Shown: positions 13,141 to 25,800, counted from the stretch's first letter. The stretch: 64,000 nt of DNA from Lepraria neglecta (GCA_033220425.1 CM065650.1:4464001-4528000), one strand, 5' to 3'. A program made the numbers and translations. The notes: a model not told the origin generated them from the letters alone.

Positions 13141-14443
13141 TCACGGCATTTTCGGGAAGCTAAAATAGTTGAAATATATAGTAGAGAATAGTGATATAGC
13201 TGATGAATGCCGATTGGTAAGAGTGTGCTCCGACCCTCTTGATCCGGACGTCATAGCGATCATGACGGGCCCTGTTCCGACATTTCGCTTGATGGCTTTA
13301 GTCTCAGATATGGCTGTGATTGGGGGTGGTACTCTTGGATGCTTTATGTGTCTTGCTGGTGTCAGACTCATCAGATGATCTTGACTTAGGTTGAGCTGGT
13401 GCTGGCGGACCTGGTGCTGGCGGACCTGGTGCTGGCTGACATGCTTTAGGTTTAGGAACAACTGTCTTGATGTTCGGAAAGGCTGATGGATTCGTTTTGT
13501 AACTTGCTGCATGCTCATCCGGTACTGACACATACAAATTGCGGTAGAATGCATCACCTTTCAGCTTACATTTGCGATTTTTTTCGAACCTCTTGAATAT
13601 CCTTGATGCGGGCATATTCGCCCGAGCAGGCTTTGATGGATGACGCCCATGCTAGAGAGCGAAACAGCTCGCGAGCCTCATCTACAAAATGCGCCATGCT
13701 GATGTGAACATTGGCTAGGTAAGAAGAAAATAAGGCGATAATCGTAAATGTTTCCACAGGATCAAAAATATGCATTTGCTCTGTCGCAGCCTGCTCCGGG
13801 CTTTTGGTGCCTTGAGTTGGCAATTAATTAAGCACCACAGGAATCTCCTGACGTATTAGTTTCATGAACGGTAGCTGCTCTTTCACATACTTTTTGATTA
13901 TAGTGATCGTGCGCGGAAGAATCTTCAGCGTGGCAACGTCAAGTAGATTGAAAACCTTCAAGAGACTGGCATCATGCTGGGGCGATAATCCAGTCGTCTA
14001 GCACCAAAGGCCGAAAGCCATAGCGAACGCACTCAGCCCCATGTTAGCTCTCTTGTGCGGGACTTCTTCTAACTCGTCACTTCCTCTGAGCTTGACTCAC
14101 TGATTTTATTATAATGCCTTTTGCCAGCCCAACAGCCCATAGAGAGGCGCGAGCCTTCGCGTTTCTTGTTGGATTTGCTGTCCTGAAAGTCGGTACGGGG
14201 GAGGAAATCCAGATAGGAGGTACAGCGGAGATGAAGATTCGGGTAGGGTGCGCGACGGTGGTAGGTCTCATGGCCATGGTGGAAGGATTTAGATTTTTCC
14301 TCAGTCATACAGTACGCTTGGCATATCGTCCCCTGGTCCGTATCTCTTCCTTCTTCACTTGGGCCTTCAAGCGCTTTTGCTAGGGGTAAGCCTGACCAAC
14401 ATACTTCCTCTTCGGCGGCAGCATCTGAGCGACATGATGACAC
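13141..14443 (-). pseudogene. decayed repeat-type ORF remnant
   Basis: On the minus strand, several protein-like pieces follow one another in more than one frame. They include a helical segment with LPRTITIIKKYVKEQLPFM, a piece with AHFVDEARELFRSLAW and GEYARI, and a Pro/Gly-rich stretch (QPAPGPPAPGPPAP). A separate Ser/Glu- and Lys-rich piece lies at 14069-14443. Together they look like an old, broken copy of a repeated gene or mobile-element ORF. I could not name the family; no reverse transcriptase, integrase or transposase motif was recognised, and no terminal repeats were found. Confidence 0.35.
13397..13437. repeat. 15-bp coding tandem repeat
   Basis: The unit cctggtgctggcgga is repeated about 2.7 times. 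Read on the minus strand it encodes the Pro-Gly-Pro-Pro-Ala type repeat of the remnant at 13.1-14.4 kb. Confidence 0.8.
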
Positions 14444-17400
14444 TTCTGGAGTCTAGGAGCTTAAAAATATACTACGATCAACGTGTACCAATATCCAATG
14501 CTGTACATTTTGGTGATGTAGTAGGATGAGTAGTTGGGTCTTTTTCGTTTAGCAGGCAGAACGCTCATTGCCAAATTGGGAGTTCAGTGCAGCCGGATCG
14601 ATTTTTTGTACTTCTGCTTCTGCCGTTGTCCCCATTGCGGGAGACCTCCAGTACAACAACAGTTCAAACGACGTTACCGGTAATAAGAGTGTAAGGAGCC
14701 AAAGAGCGAATATCCTTCGTTGACAACATGCCATTGTCGCTGATGAACAGGTTTGCCGAATCATAGGTCAACTCCTTAAGAAGATCTGTCAACTCTTCCC
14801 TCTTGTCCGGCTTAGGCCTGGAGGTCGTTGTAGAGATCGATGAGGAAATCTTTCCAAGTCATGCGAGGCACATTCCGGATACTGTCCGACCTAGGAGCCT
14901 GCACGATCAGAGAAAGATCAGCAGAACAAGCTAAATGTTGCGATGGAAAGTCGACCACTGTCCCAGGGGTGGGGCAAAAAGTAGATACCCAATGTATGTA
15001 GCTTCAATCCTCCCTTGCTCCCGGCGTTATAATCCTTGCACCACCTTTCGCACACGAACCTATGGCCATATTTGTTCGCGGCATGATACAGGTGTCTTAG
15101 CAAGCAGCTCCGCCATTCGCAGTTGTGTCTGCCATCCCATCCATGCCCCTCGCCCCGATATACATACTCAGCAAGTGCTTTCTTAACAGAGAAATTGTTA
15201 GTACCATCTTACAGTCTCCTAACTGAAAGAAAACTACCAAGCCTGCATCCCCTGATTAACCATCTTCGCCAAGTGAACTCCCAATAGAAACGACCATCTC
15301 CAGCTCATCTCCGACGGTGATTCATTTTTCCAGAGCTTTTGTCCTCCGCTTCGTGCCTGGAGGTCTCTGAATTGGCCCGGCGATACCACGAGTAGATGAC
15401 GAAATACCCTTTGCTCTTCCTGTAATTAGACTACGGTTCTATCGCAGCCCTAAGGGATTACTATTGCTCTCAACGCAGGTGGGGAAATGTGATTGGACAT
15501 GGTAGTTATTGGCTAAGCCGTGCTGGAAGCTAGGACACGATATGTTCTTCGGAGTGTTCGAGTGAAAACCCCCATCCCATTAGGTCGGCTGGATTGGATC
15601 TCAGACATCAAAGAGCTTTAAGTCTAATACGACTGCGTTGACTGCAGCGAGTCTGTTTGCATCGTGGATCATCCGTGCAGTCAGTCAGTGGCTTCGTTGA
15701 ATCGGCTGTTCGTCGCTGGATTGACCACATTTGGCTGGGCAGCAGGGACGACGCGGTTGTGTTCGAGTGGCTGTTCACCTGTATTGTAGCCGAAATGTTG
15801 ATCATCGTGAACAGCTAACGTCTGTTGCTGGGCTGATCCTATGTAGTAGGGTGAGTGGAGGTGGATGCTGTGAACCTTGAAGTTGCGCATGTTTGGTGGT
15901 GGTAGTGTGGGTATTGAGGGAATCCAGTGCGATCGAAGCACTGGATTTTACCCCTGTTGTGAGACTTCGCTTACACGCTATCCACATCACCTTCTTGACC
16001 GTGTTTATTATCAACAGTCCTCTGAGCTATTTTCCTTCAACCGTCTGTCGATACTTCTATGATTGCTGTGGTAAACATCGACCCACAAGCTGGATAGCCA
16101 GCGAGTGGAGACTTGGGGCTAGAGGACTTACTGGATTGCACAGATTAGAGCCGACGTTATGGCAAAACTCAGCTACGAAGTCATCGATGTCGAGGTTGAG
16201 GTTACAAACGAGGAATCAGACTGCAGAGGATAAAAACCTTCTCCATCGTACAAACTCCCAGGCGTGTTGGGAATAGTCCAGTCAAGCACCACATGATCGT
16301 CCCCATCGTCCCATCGTCCCATCGTCCCATCGTCCCATCGTCCCATCGTCCCAGTTGGATCCGTCACGTTGGTCGAATTTTGAGTTATCGGTTTTCCATA
16401 GCCCAACCAGCAAGCTGATACCACTGTTGAAGATCTATATCGTTGATGTTATGCGAAGCAGTCAGATCTTGAAACTTACTTAAAAGAAATTGCTGAACGA
16501 AGGAATGCAAGTCGTTTTGGTCGTTCACGAAGTGTTCATTCACTCTTTGTATCTTGCCTCCAAACCGAAGTCGGCGCGATCGAGTGTGTTTCCTGGTGCT
16601 GTACCGAGGGGATGGCATTGCGAATCAGCATAACTGTAACAACTGGAGAAGTACGATGTGGTTGCATCTTGAAAAAGGCAATGAGCGACTGGGTGACTTT
16701 GAATTGTACATCTCCTCCTTTAAGCTCCCATTAAATTGACTGTCAAAGTTTGTAGCATGTGCGTGGACCCCAGGCTGGACTTCGCTCTGTTGGGTTTCTC
16801 CCTCCAGTCATCGGCTACTTGCTCGGCAGCACCTTTTAGACATCGACTTTTCTCCGGAGTAGCTTGTTCGACCGCCGCTGATGCACCATCACTAGCTGTC
16901 ATGGTCGACATGTTGACCTCATCGCTGCGCGTCTAGCCGCTGAAGTAGCAGTCCCGGAGCAGATAACAAGAAATTGCAAATTTGGCTTAGGGTATAAACG
17001 AATACTCTACCCAGCCCACTCCACAAAAAGCAGGAAAGCCTGTTGATCCATGGGCGCGCAGTCACTTCCCGAATTCGCTCGAAAGACCTTATACCTTGCA
17101 GCGGGTTTACCCCCTCCCCCCCCAACGGCAACCCAGTGTGTGTGTCCATTTTTCGATCCTGGTACCAGATAGGCCAGAAGACAGACTCTCGCTCCTAGCA
17201 AGTCATATGAATGAGCATTTGGAGTTCTGTTGATGCCAACACAGGGGTGAAGTGATCAATGAGCGCTTTCATGTCTGCTAAACCGCCGTTGCATATGACA
17301 CAGAAAGAAATCTGGACTCTGTTGAGTGACCGTTGTGGGCTGTTTTAAGCTGGAGCTTCGCCTGTTGGTACGTTAAGTGTATATATATGTAAGGGATGAA

Positions 17401-17723
17401 GCACTTGCTCCCCAGCGACAATGACTATAGACCAAAAGCGAAGGAGCAAGGTGGACGTAGGAAGCACGAATGATGTCACTATGGAAACATACGGAAGTGT
17501 TGTACGTACAAAGCAATTCACACGAAATTCAACGAGGGAGTAAAATTTGCAATCATTGAATTCTTTGAAGACAGTCGCAGTCATAATGAATTTACTGCTC
17601 TATTGCCAACGAGTCAGTGTTCCACTCTCAAGCGGACAAATGACCATCTCATCTCTGGGTATTCCGTCGTCATGAAACGCCAGTGTCAACCTGCTAAATG
17701 CCACACGCAAGTCATTGTTCCGC
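14444..17723. other. gene-poor tract, nothing confidently coding
   Basis: Minus-strand frames at 15681-15941 and 16385-16618 read somewhat like protein but cannot be linked to a start or a family. The part nearest 17.7 kb probably contains the 3' untranslated region of the TFIIS gene. An 8-bp minisatellite is listed separately. Confidence 0.4.
16305..16352. repeat. 8-bp minisatellite, atcgtccc x6
   Basis: Six perfect head-to-tail copies of atcgtccc. Because 8 is not a multiple of 3, length change here would shift any reading frame, which argues against coding use. Confidence 0.92.
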
Positions 17724-18950
17724 TCAACTGAACTTCCACTGTAGGAGGGAAAGCCTTGGTTAGCAATAAGTAACAATGAAGAGACTGGAGTTGCGTACCC
17801 GTTTACCGCACTGTAGGAATTAAAGTCAGTTAGTAGGAAGGATTCGCAAGAGTAAAGAGAGGACTTGCCTTCGTACACTCGCAGAACGTAGTCATAGGCT
17901 CATCAGCGCTTCGAGTCTGTGCCTGTATTGTTGCGTTAGGATCGCCCTTGGACCACAGAATGTGCGAGTACTTACTTGGGTGTATGCCACGGTCTTCAAC
18001 CCTTTGCACTAGTGAAGGAAAGTGTTGAGCTCACGAGTGACATATGCTGTAGATCAGCAGAAAGAGAGCTCACCTTGGGATTGGAGCATTCGAGGGAACT
18101 TGAAATGGACCTCTCCACACTAAGAATTATAGGTCAGCACCTTCTCTCGTGGATCGCCAAGTCAAGACGCAGTGCAAATCAGAGAACTCTCAATTGGAAA
18201 AGTGACTCACCTAGGCATTTGGGCGTCCTTCAAATTCTCCTTCATAAGCTTCTCATCCTCCAGCTTCCTCTCCGCGCTCTTCAACTCATCATTAGTCATA
18301 ACAATAAATCGCTCCGGTGGAATCTCCCCTGATAACACCCTCTCCCTCAACTTCGGATTCGACTTGTTCTTCAAATTCATATACAGAGTTCTCATCCGGG
18401 AACTATACCCCGCGTTCGACTCCGGCCCCAACTTGTCGAAGCCCGCTGCTTCAATCGCGGTAGCCTTCTGTAGAACATCTGAAGGGGCTGCAGTAGACAT
18501 GTGACAGAGCCCATTGTAGATCAACCCAATGCATCCATCCCTCGTAGCCTGATTCGTTTTCGCAATGTCGACCTTATCCATCTTCCAATCCCGTTCCGCA
18601 GGCGGAACATTCAATTTCGTCTTGCCATTCGACGAGGCCGATGAAGGGACTGGAGAAGCCGTACCATTCGGGCTCTTTTTCCCAGACGAGGGACTTCCTC
18701 CTTTGGCTTTTTGCACATCATCGCGCCATTTCTTGACGATTTCGCTGGCAAGACGCGCTACTTGAGGGTTCTGGTGTTGTTTGGATTTATTGACAACGAC
18801 GCCGATTTTTGTGGAGCGGAGGAGGTCTTCGTCGGCTTTGATGCCAACCTTGAGCTCGTTCAGGATGCGGATGATGGTTTCGGGGAACTCTTGGGCTGCG
18901 GTGGCTTTTTGGAGGGCTTTGGATTTCTCGAGTACTTCTTTTGAGTCCAT
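17724..18950 (-). CDS. DST1: transcription elongation factor TFIIS
   Basis: TFIIS rescues backtracked RNA polymerase II by stimulating transcript cleavage in the nucleus. Residues 1-75 form the N-terminal TFIIS/LW domain, about 130-245 the polymerase-binding central domain (ATRDGCIGLIYNGL, SRMRTLYMNLKNKSNP), and 255-299 the zinc ribbon with the invariant RSADEPMTTFC, whose Asp-Glu pair is the cleavage-promoting hairpin. Only the first exon is an obvious ORF; the ribbon is split over five small exons: 18211-18950, 18074-18119, 17976-18008, 17869-17922, 17799-17810 and 17724-17738. Phases agree and give 299 residues ending WKFS. The intron 17811-17868 begins with gcaagt, a GC-AG intron, and the last two exons are 12 and 15 bases. 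The first ribbon cysteine pair is spaced CX4C rather than the usual CX2C. Confidence 0.95.
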
Positions 18951-19789
18951 GATGGGTACCGGATTCGGAGCTGGTAGTCTACCCCCGGGAGCGTCTTATT
19001 ATGTAACGTGGGAGAGGTTTGCTTTGTGCTGCTGGAGGTTCTGGACGCTTCCACCGCTAGGCTTCTGTGCCTTGTGGTGCCCAGAAACCACGTAGAGGGC
19101 TTGGTCAGGGTTTCATCAATAGTGTTTTGGTTGTGATGCGATGGCTGGTCAGAGCTAGGAGTGTTGGAGGAAGGATGCTGAGTGACTCGTGATGCTTCAC
19201 CTCAGTCTTGTGTTAGCGACAGCTGTAGTAAAGTCTTCAGAGTTGTAATAACGACACTCGTGTTGTGTCTCCGTCAACAACTTAGTCACACTTACTGTAG
19301 CGACCCTTCACACAGCATCAAGGGAGAGGATGAGTTAGTGTCGAAGCTCGCATGAGATGTAAGATATCGGAAGTGGTGAGCTTCAATGCCATGTTGCCTG
19401 CCGCAAACGCTAAGAACCTTAACCAGACGCTTACCTATCTCCGGGGACCTGCTCCGGGGGCGAGCCGCCGCTTTTCTCGAGGAGTCTCGCAGGGGCCATG
19501 AAAGGCCAATGTATGGATTAGTCAAGAAAGATTGTCATGTGAGGTGAATGGTTGACTTCTATTGATCTAGCCTTTGTTCGTTATGAAGTAGCTTGCAAGA
19601 ACTCATTCTCATCGAATATTTGCCTATCAGCATATCCAGCCAAGTAATGTAGAAACTCCTGGAGGCCATGTCGAGTAGACAGCCCAACTCCTGCCCCTTC
19701 CTGGCAATAGTACAAGTTTAGAACATTGAGAATGATGTGTGTAATTGTTTTCCTCCCATCAGCGCTTGCCTCCTATTTCCATAACATCT
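18951..19789. other. intergenic: TFIIS promoter side and Mex67 3' side
   Basis: Both flanking genes are on the minus strand, so this region should hold the end of the Mex67 transcript and the promoter and leader of TFIIS. No ORF with recognisable content was seen. Confidence 0.5.
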
Positions 19790-22121
19790 TCATCGTGACA
19801 CAAAAGCCTCTTCTGGTAGAGTAGGCTGCGGACCCGTTAGTATATGTCGTGCGTGAGATCGTGGATTTGAGCATACCTTTGCCAGTTCAAATGCCGAAGC
19901 AGCGTTCGCCAAATTCCACCCGCTCTGCTCCAAACACATGCCAGAGTACTGGAGCGTCATTCCCGTGGCTTTGCTCAATTCCACCGCCAGTACTTCCTTC
20001 TGTACCTGCTCCTCCGACTTGCCCGGCCCAGGCACAGCAAACCTGGCAGGCACTTTGATTGTGTGTTGTGCCGGTGTTTGCGCTTGTATGCTGCCGCCCA
20101 TGTCCCCCACTTCAGGCTGCCATGCCTCATGTCCTCCGTATGACCTCAGAACAAGAGTATCACACACAACCCGAATTCCTCCAATTCCTGCCCCTGCTCC
20201 CAGAACAAAGGTGCGATCAAAGCTTCGTATGGTAGTGGCTTGCCCCGTTGAAACGTCAACTTCTGAGAACTCTCCGTGGACTATGACTATCAGCCCGCCA
20301 ACACCGCTGATAGACTGCCCAGTTGGATCAGGCAGCCCTGGGACTGTATGGCATTCGATGCACCACTTCTGTGGCTCAGCTATCAAACTCGGATGCTGAG
20401 TTGCTGGGAGCGTGGTAAAGGCATCTCGAATACTATCCGTGCCAGTGTGAAGACGCGACATTTTGGCTGGTAGATGTGCAATCTTCATCAGGTTTCTACT
20501 TCTCTTAATATATGTGTCCCAACATGGCATCTTCTGGTCTGTGGTTTCGGGCGCACGGGGAGCGGAGGTGTTAATGCTGAGTGAGAAAGTTGATTGTGCG
20601 TCGTAATAACCGTTGGCTAAAGAGACGCGATCACTGTCGTACGCAGGGAAGAACTGTTTGACAAAGGTCTCGCTAATGGACGCCTCATCGCGGAAGCTCG
20701 GTCCAAGGATGGGAATTGGTAATCTACCATTGGCGGCAGCTTTTGTTTCCTCTGGAGACCGTATTTGTATTGTGTTGAGTGTTGTTAAGGACGGAAACCA
20801 TTTCAGCATGTCATCCTTGTAGTTCGGTACTTCAGCTTCGATGGGATTCCCCGTGAGTATCAGATGATCAAGCTTGCGGAACTTCCAGCGCCAGCCATCC
20901 AGCGAGGTGAGGTTTTTGAGTTGGTTGTTTGAGAGATCGAGGTTCCTGATCGCTGGGAAGGTTTGAGCAAGTGTGGTAACGGATGATATGCTGGGAAGGG
21001 CATTGTTGGCTAGAGAAACACTGATAATGGCCTCCTCTTTCTCTTTTGCTGTGGTAAAGATGTTGTTGCAGATCTTCATGAGTGCCGGGAAGAATTTTGA
21101 TTCTCGCGAAGTTGTGCTGAACATACCAATATTGACAAGTTCAGGATCGCTACCGAGTTGCGAAAGATCCAAGAGCTTTGATTCGACGTTGTACCGTCGA
21201 CTGAGGACGCCTTTGAGGACTGCGATTGTATTGGGCGTTTCGGAGTCCGCGTTATTCTCTAGGGGAATGGGCTTTCCATGGGGGCCCTGTATACTCAGTT
21301 CGACCCCAGCGAACATGTAGTGGTTGATCCTCAAAATCTTGGGGGTATCCTCTTGTCGTACTGAAATGATAAGAATATCACCCTCAAGTCGTGACTAAAC
21401 AACGTTAGCAAGGCATATAAACCTTGAAGTTGCAAGTCACCCCGAGGCGGTAGCGGAATATCTCGGTCGTCGTTCTATGAGCTTGACTTTGAAACGAAAG
21501 CGGACCGGTGGTTTTGGAGGTACGGAGTCGCTGTCGCCTGGTAGAATGCAATGTTAAACATACCTTTTTAATCTTTACTGCTTCTCTTGCAGGAGCGTCT
21601 GGGTTGGTTGCTTTACGCTCCAGGAAACCAATCAGATCTGAGACTCCTCCATCCGGATTTCCTGCGGCTTTACTCTGCTTCAAGCCCTTGATTGTGATAC
21701 GGTTCAGTCCTTCTCTTGTATCCTGACCGCGGCCTCTTCCTCTTACAGACCTCAAACTAGATCTTGCTCCCCTTGACACGGGTTCATCAGAGCCCATGCT
21801 TCGTAGAATGGACTTTTGTATTGCTGAAGGGTCGATCCCCGTGCTTGGATGATGTGATCTTACACCAAGTGGATCATGTCTTCGACTCTGCGTAGAGCCC
21901 CGTCCGGCGGCACTGCCACGCCCGCTCCCACTTCCCCTGCTGCCAGAACCTGCTGCGCCCATCACCAGATCGCCATCCCTATCAACCCGTACTGGTGTGC
22001 TGTTTCGTTTCTGTATCCCTCCTCTGCTAGGTAGTCGACTGGAAGTGAGACGTTCGGATGTTCGTGCGGAGGTCCGTGTAGCCCGGGGGCCCGTTGGTGG
22101 GGTAGGAGCTTGTTGGAGCAT
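19790..22121 (-). CDS. MEX67: mRNA export receptor Mex67/TAP
   Basis: Mex67 carries messenger ribonucleoprotein through nuclear pores, with Mtr2 as partner. Exons 21564-22121, 19877-21394 and 19790-19825 give 703 residues; introns are 169 and 51 bases and both junctions are in phase 0. Seen in order: a Gly/Arg/Ser-rich N-terminus (RGRGRGQ), an RNP-like segment (ITIKGL, then SRLEGDILIISV rebuilt across the intron), leucine-rich repeats (IRNLDLSNNQLKNLTSLDGW, LDHLILTGNP), an NTF2-like domain (ETFVKQFFPAYDSDR through VHGEFSEVD and SFDRTFVLG), and a UBA-like TAP-C tail (EVLAVELSKATGM, LEQSGWNLANAASAFELAK). All family parts are present. The last 12 codons sit in a separate tiny exon; without splicing the tail would read into unrelated residues. 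The first intron is long for this window, so a short extra exon inside it cannot be excluded. Confidence 0.94.
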
Positions 22122-24137
22122 TTTCGTTGATGGTGATCGATAGGGTAGGAGCGTGAAGGAATGAGTGCACCTCGGGTGAAAGCGTAGTTGAGGGCGTGCC
22201 TAAATAGCGAAAGGGTAATCTTCCTTGAGGTCGAGGTGGATGAGCTGCTCAAAGCGTGTTCAAGAGACAAAGGATCATGAGGAATGGAGGGCGTTCAAGT
22301 CGCCTTTGTCGCAGCTCCTCTGGGCCCGCAAGCACTGGTTCATGTACTATCGAAGGCTTCCAGAGAGACTGGCGTTGTTTGTGAAGTGGTAGATGGGTGT
22401 GTTCACTGCTCACAAAATTATGTGAAGATGTTGAGTTGGTGGTGCGGGAAGTGTTTTACAGTCATCAGGCAGTAACGCCAAGCCGCTAAGGTAACCTTAC
22501 CATGGTTGCACTGTTTCAGGTGAATCGCATTAGCATGTTTCATTACTTTATTGATCGAGAGAACGATGGGCGATGTTAAAAATAGATCCTCATAATATAC
22601 TGAGAAGGCTACGATCTATCAGCGTCTATAGGTAGGTCTAAGTGGGTCTAGATACAAGATTTACGTCCTTTCCCAACCTTATCATCCACCCAACGGGTAT
22701 TCAAGGCTTTTGATAAACCAGTTATCATACGAGCTATGACTTCACGCAGTAAGCATCGAGATCACTTGGTTGTAAGGGCCTACAAGCGAAACGTCCACGA
22801 CCTGTAAATATCAGCCGTGCCAACCATAAAAGGAGAATTTAGAGTCTCATGAGTATCACTGCTTTCACGATTCTCTTGTGTGATCCGAAAATTTGCGTGT
22901 CCCGAGCTGGAGATAGCATTCTCTTCGGTTCCTCTCCAAGTCAGCGTTCCAGGCTGGATCGCAATATATAGGGGAGAGTAGAGAGTGGGGCAACGAAGGC
23001 GAATGTTAGAGATGTGGACAAAATAGTCATCGCGAGCCCTTGAGGTGCAAAGGAGCATTTTGTTTGCTGCGTGAATGGAAGAGTGACAATCGATGAAGTG
23101 GCCATCTTATCTTGCTGAAGCAAGGCTCGTCGATGTAGTAGGCACTGGCCGCCACTTATTTCGATAAGTGTAGAAAATCGACACGATCGACAAACGGTCC
23201 ACTGGGACATACCATAACTGTAAGCCATGTGATATTGGTCAATGTAGCATTGGCAAGGAAATTGGAAATTGTGCGGACTGGTGTACATGTGGAAGCTTGC
23301 AGGAGAAATCATAGCTCACCATCTTGGGAGCCCACGGCTTTGTTCGGCGTGGGGTTGATTGCGAGAAGGTGTGGAATGCTGTCACGTGGAGGGCGTAGGT
23401 CATGAAAGCAGTGCGCATGCCGCTTTGGTCGGGTTCAACACTATACCTTTTGACATCGTTTACTGCGTGGTGCTTTCGCATATAGAGATTGGTGACGACT
23501 ACAGCATTGGAGATTGCAGGCGATTGTTGTTTCGTGCGATTTGAGTTCTAGGAAAAGTAGACTTTGCTGCATCGACCGACTTTGCGTTCGCTGGTCGTTA
23601 TTGATCGTTACTTGATTGCATGCAGCCGAAAAAGGCGAAGTCGACAGTTGATAGTATTACAGTGTGATGAGAAGCTGATTAGGACTTTCGACGACGTTTG
23701 TAGCACATGATTTCGAAGCGCCAGATGCCGATTTGAGCCTCAATCTGAGAAAAGAAATTCTTGCAGACCTGTCGACCACTGGCCACACCAGCCCGTGCAG
23801 TGTGACGAATGAAGCCGAAAAGCCGTCTGCGTGACCGACGCTAACCTCTACCGAATCGAAGGAAACAAGTGATGCTGACACTTTTCTGAACCGAAGAGAA
23901 ATCCCTAGATGTGGAGCTGCTTCCGATGACACCAGCGCCGTAGCAAGGTGGAAAGCACCGATGCAAGCACCGACATGATATGATCTGTAGTGACCCTAGA
24001 GCATCGTAGCAATATTGAAGAACCCTCCGTCGCCATGTGCTGCAACCACAAATCTAAGGCATGCGAGAATCGTTGGCAGGTTTGGGTGCGCTATTTGGCA
24101 GAACGCTCCGCACCTGAGTAGATTAGCGGACCGCAAT
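22122..24137. other. intergenic, no gene supported
   Basis: About 2 kb between two minus-strand genes. Short frames such as 22780-23312 (minus) have no start context, motif or exon chain. It should include the Mex67 promoter and the 3' end of the RNA-binding protein gene. Confidence 0.45.
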
Positions 24138-25298
24138 CTATCGACGAGAGTACCTATCGTCAGAACGGAGATCTTGGTCTCTACCTCCGTAGGGATCTCG
24201 GGCCTCCCTTGAAGGGGCATCCGCATAAGCTGCAGAGCGCCCAGCATCTCGGCCACCATCTCGGCCACCATCTCGCCCAGCATCTCGGCCGTAGGACTCA
24301 GCACCACCACGATAGTCGTCGCCACGGCTGCTGTAGCGATCATCGCGACCACCAGAGGCGTAACGGTCAATTCCGCGAGAACCGTAATCATCGCGACGTC
24401 CGCCGTAGGAACGACGCTCACGATCTTCGTAGCGAGAGGAGCCGCGATAGCTGTCGTCGTAGCGGCCACCATACCCACGGTACCCACCTCCACCTCCACC
24501 TCCACCGCGACGATCATCATAGCGATCGAAGCGGCCACCACGTGGTGGACCACGGAAATCCTCTTCTGTATGTCAAAATTAGTGCCAAAAGACTAAGGTT
24601 GATCGGAATACCTACCTCGCTTTGGCGGGCCAAAGTACTTTCCGGGAGTAGGGGTTCTAGGACGAGCACGCCTAGCTTTCTCAATGCTTAGAGTACGACC
24701 CTCAATATTCTCACCCTGAAGGCCATCCTTGGCAGCATCAGCCTCCTCCGCAGTGACCATCTTGACGAATCCGAATCCACGGGATTCTTGGGTATGAGGG
24801 TCTTTCATGATCGAGCAGCCTTCGACGTTGCCGTACTTCTCGAAGAGACGAGAGACTTCTGCTTCGGAGAGACGAGGATGTATGCCGGTGACGAAGAGGT
24901 TGGAGCCTGGGTTGCGAGCGTTTACTTCACGCTCTTCCTGGTTACGATCGGGAGGAGGGCCGCTATGGTGATCGTCAGCTGAGCATCCTGTTTATCGAAC
25001 ATGATCTTGCAGCATACCGAGAGTCGATACGACCGTCGGGTGATGTGCTCCTATCACGTCCTCCACGATAGCTGTCTTCACGCTTTACTGGGTAGTCATC
25101 CTCACGCTTCGAGGGACGAGGCGAGGCACTTCGGTCGCGCTCGTCACGCTCATAGAGAGGCTCTTCTGCAAACAATGTTAGTGATCTGGATGTGATCGTA
25201 GCTCAGCCCGTGACAAGCCCTGGGTGGGCTATTTGAGTATATAAGTAGCACGTACCATCGTAGCGACCATTCTCTTGCTCATAGTCCATGGTGGCCAT
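24138..25298 (-). CDS. Tra2-like RRM protein with Arg/Gly/Asp-rich tail
   Basis: Four exons (25256-25298, 25018-25165, 24616-24962, 24138-24565) give 321 residues with phases in agreement. A charged Arg/Ser/Asp N-terminal region leads into one RRM: NLFVTGIHPRLSE is RNP2-like and SRGFGFVKM is RNP1. It is followed by the RARPRTPTPGKYFGPPKR linker typical of Tra2-type splicing regulators, then a long tail rich in Arg, Gly, Tyr and Asp, including GRDGGRDGGRD-type repeats and an eight-glycine run. Such nuclear proteins bind purine-rich exonic RNA and recruit the spliceosome. Many antisense frames over the tail are shadows of its repeats. The start was chosen at the first of two near-adjacent in-frame ATGs (ATGGCCACCATGG). 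Confidence 0.9.
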
Positions 25299-25800
25299 TT
25301 TGGTAGTCAGGGTTTAGGTAAGGTTGAGATAGGTAGCAAAGGTGTCTTTGGAAAGAAGTAAGATCTTGTAGATGCTTGAAGTATCTGGAAGAAGACAGTG
25401 GATGATGGTAGATGGATATGGGAGGTGAAGGTTTGTCGGTGGTGTTCGGTGGTGTTTGTTGTGTTGAAGCTCATCTGGCATCCGCGACTGGAATTTTCCA
25501 GCAATGCGCCGAATATGCACTAAGTGAACACTAGCGCCGCGCTAGTATTTCTGCACAAAGCCGTCATATATTACGCAGTAATCGATGTTTGCAGAACGAA
25601 GAGGCAATTTTTGAGTTATTGAATACGTATGACACAAGTTCTAACCTAGTAGCGAGATATTAGGTATGGTAGCTAGAATATAATGCTGTTACGACAAATA
25701 CACCTTTAACCATGCCGGTCATTCGCTCACTCCATGAATTTCCATATCGAGACATGTTCCAAGGTGGATAGCATTGTAAGTATTACAACGCCAGCAGAGA
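25299..25800. other. intergenic between two minus-strand genes
   Basis: It should hold the promoter of the Tra2-like gene and the 3' end of the Nto1-like gene. No coding content was seen. Confidence 0.5.

Noticed and set aside
16305-16352. Repeat array considered as CRISPR-like
   Set aside because: Units are 8 bp and contiguous with no spacers; it is a minisatellite.
21397-21560. Possible extra exon inside Mex67 intron 1
   Set aside because: Direct joining of the flanking exons recreates the conserved SRLEGDILIISV block in phase; an inserted exon would disrupt it.
24209-24691. 160-codon plus-strand His/Arg-rich frame
   Set aside because: It is the antisense of the Arg/Gly/Asp-rich tail of the Tra2-like gene.
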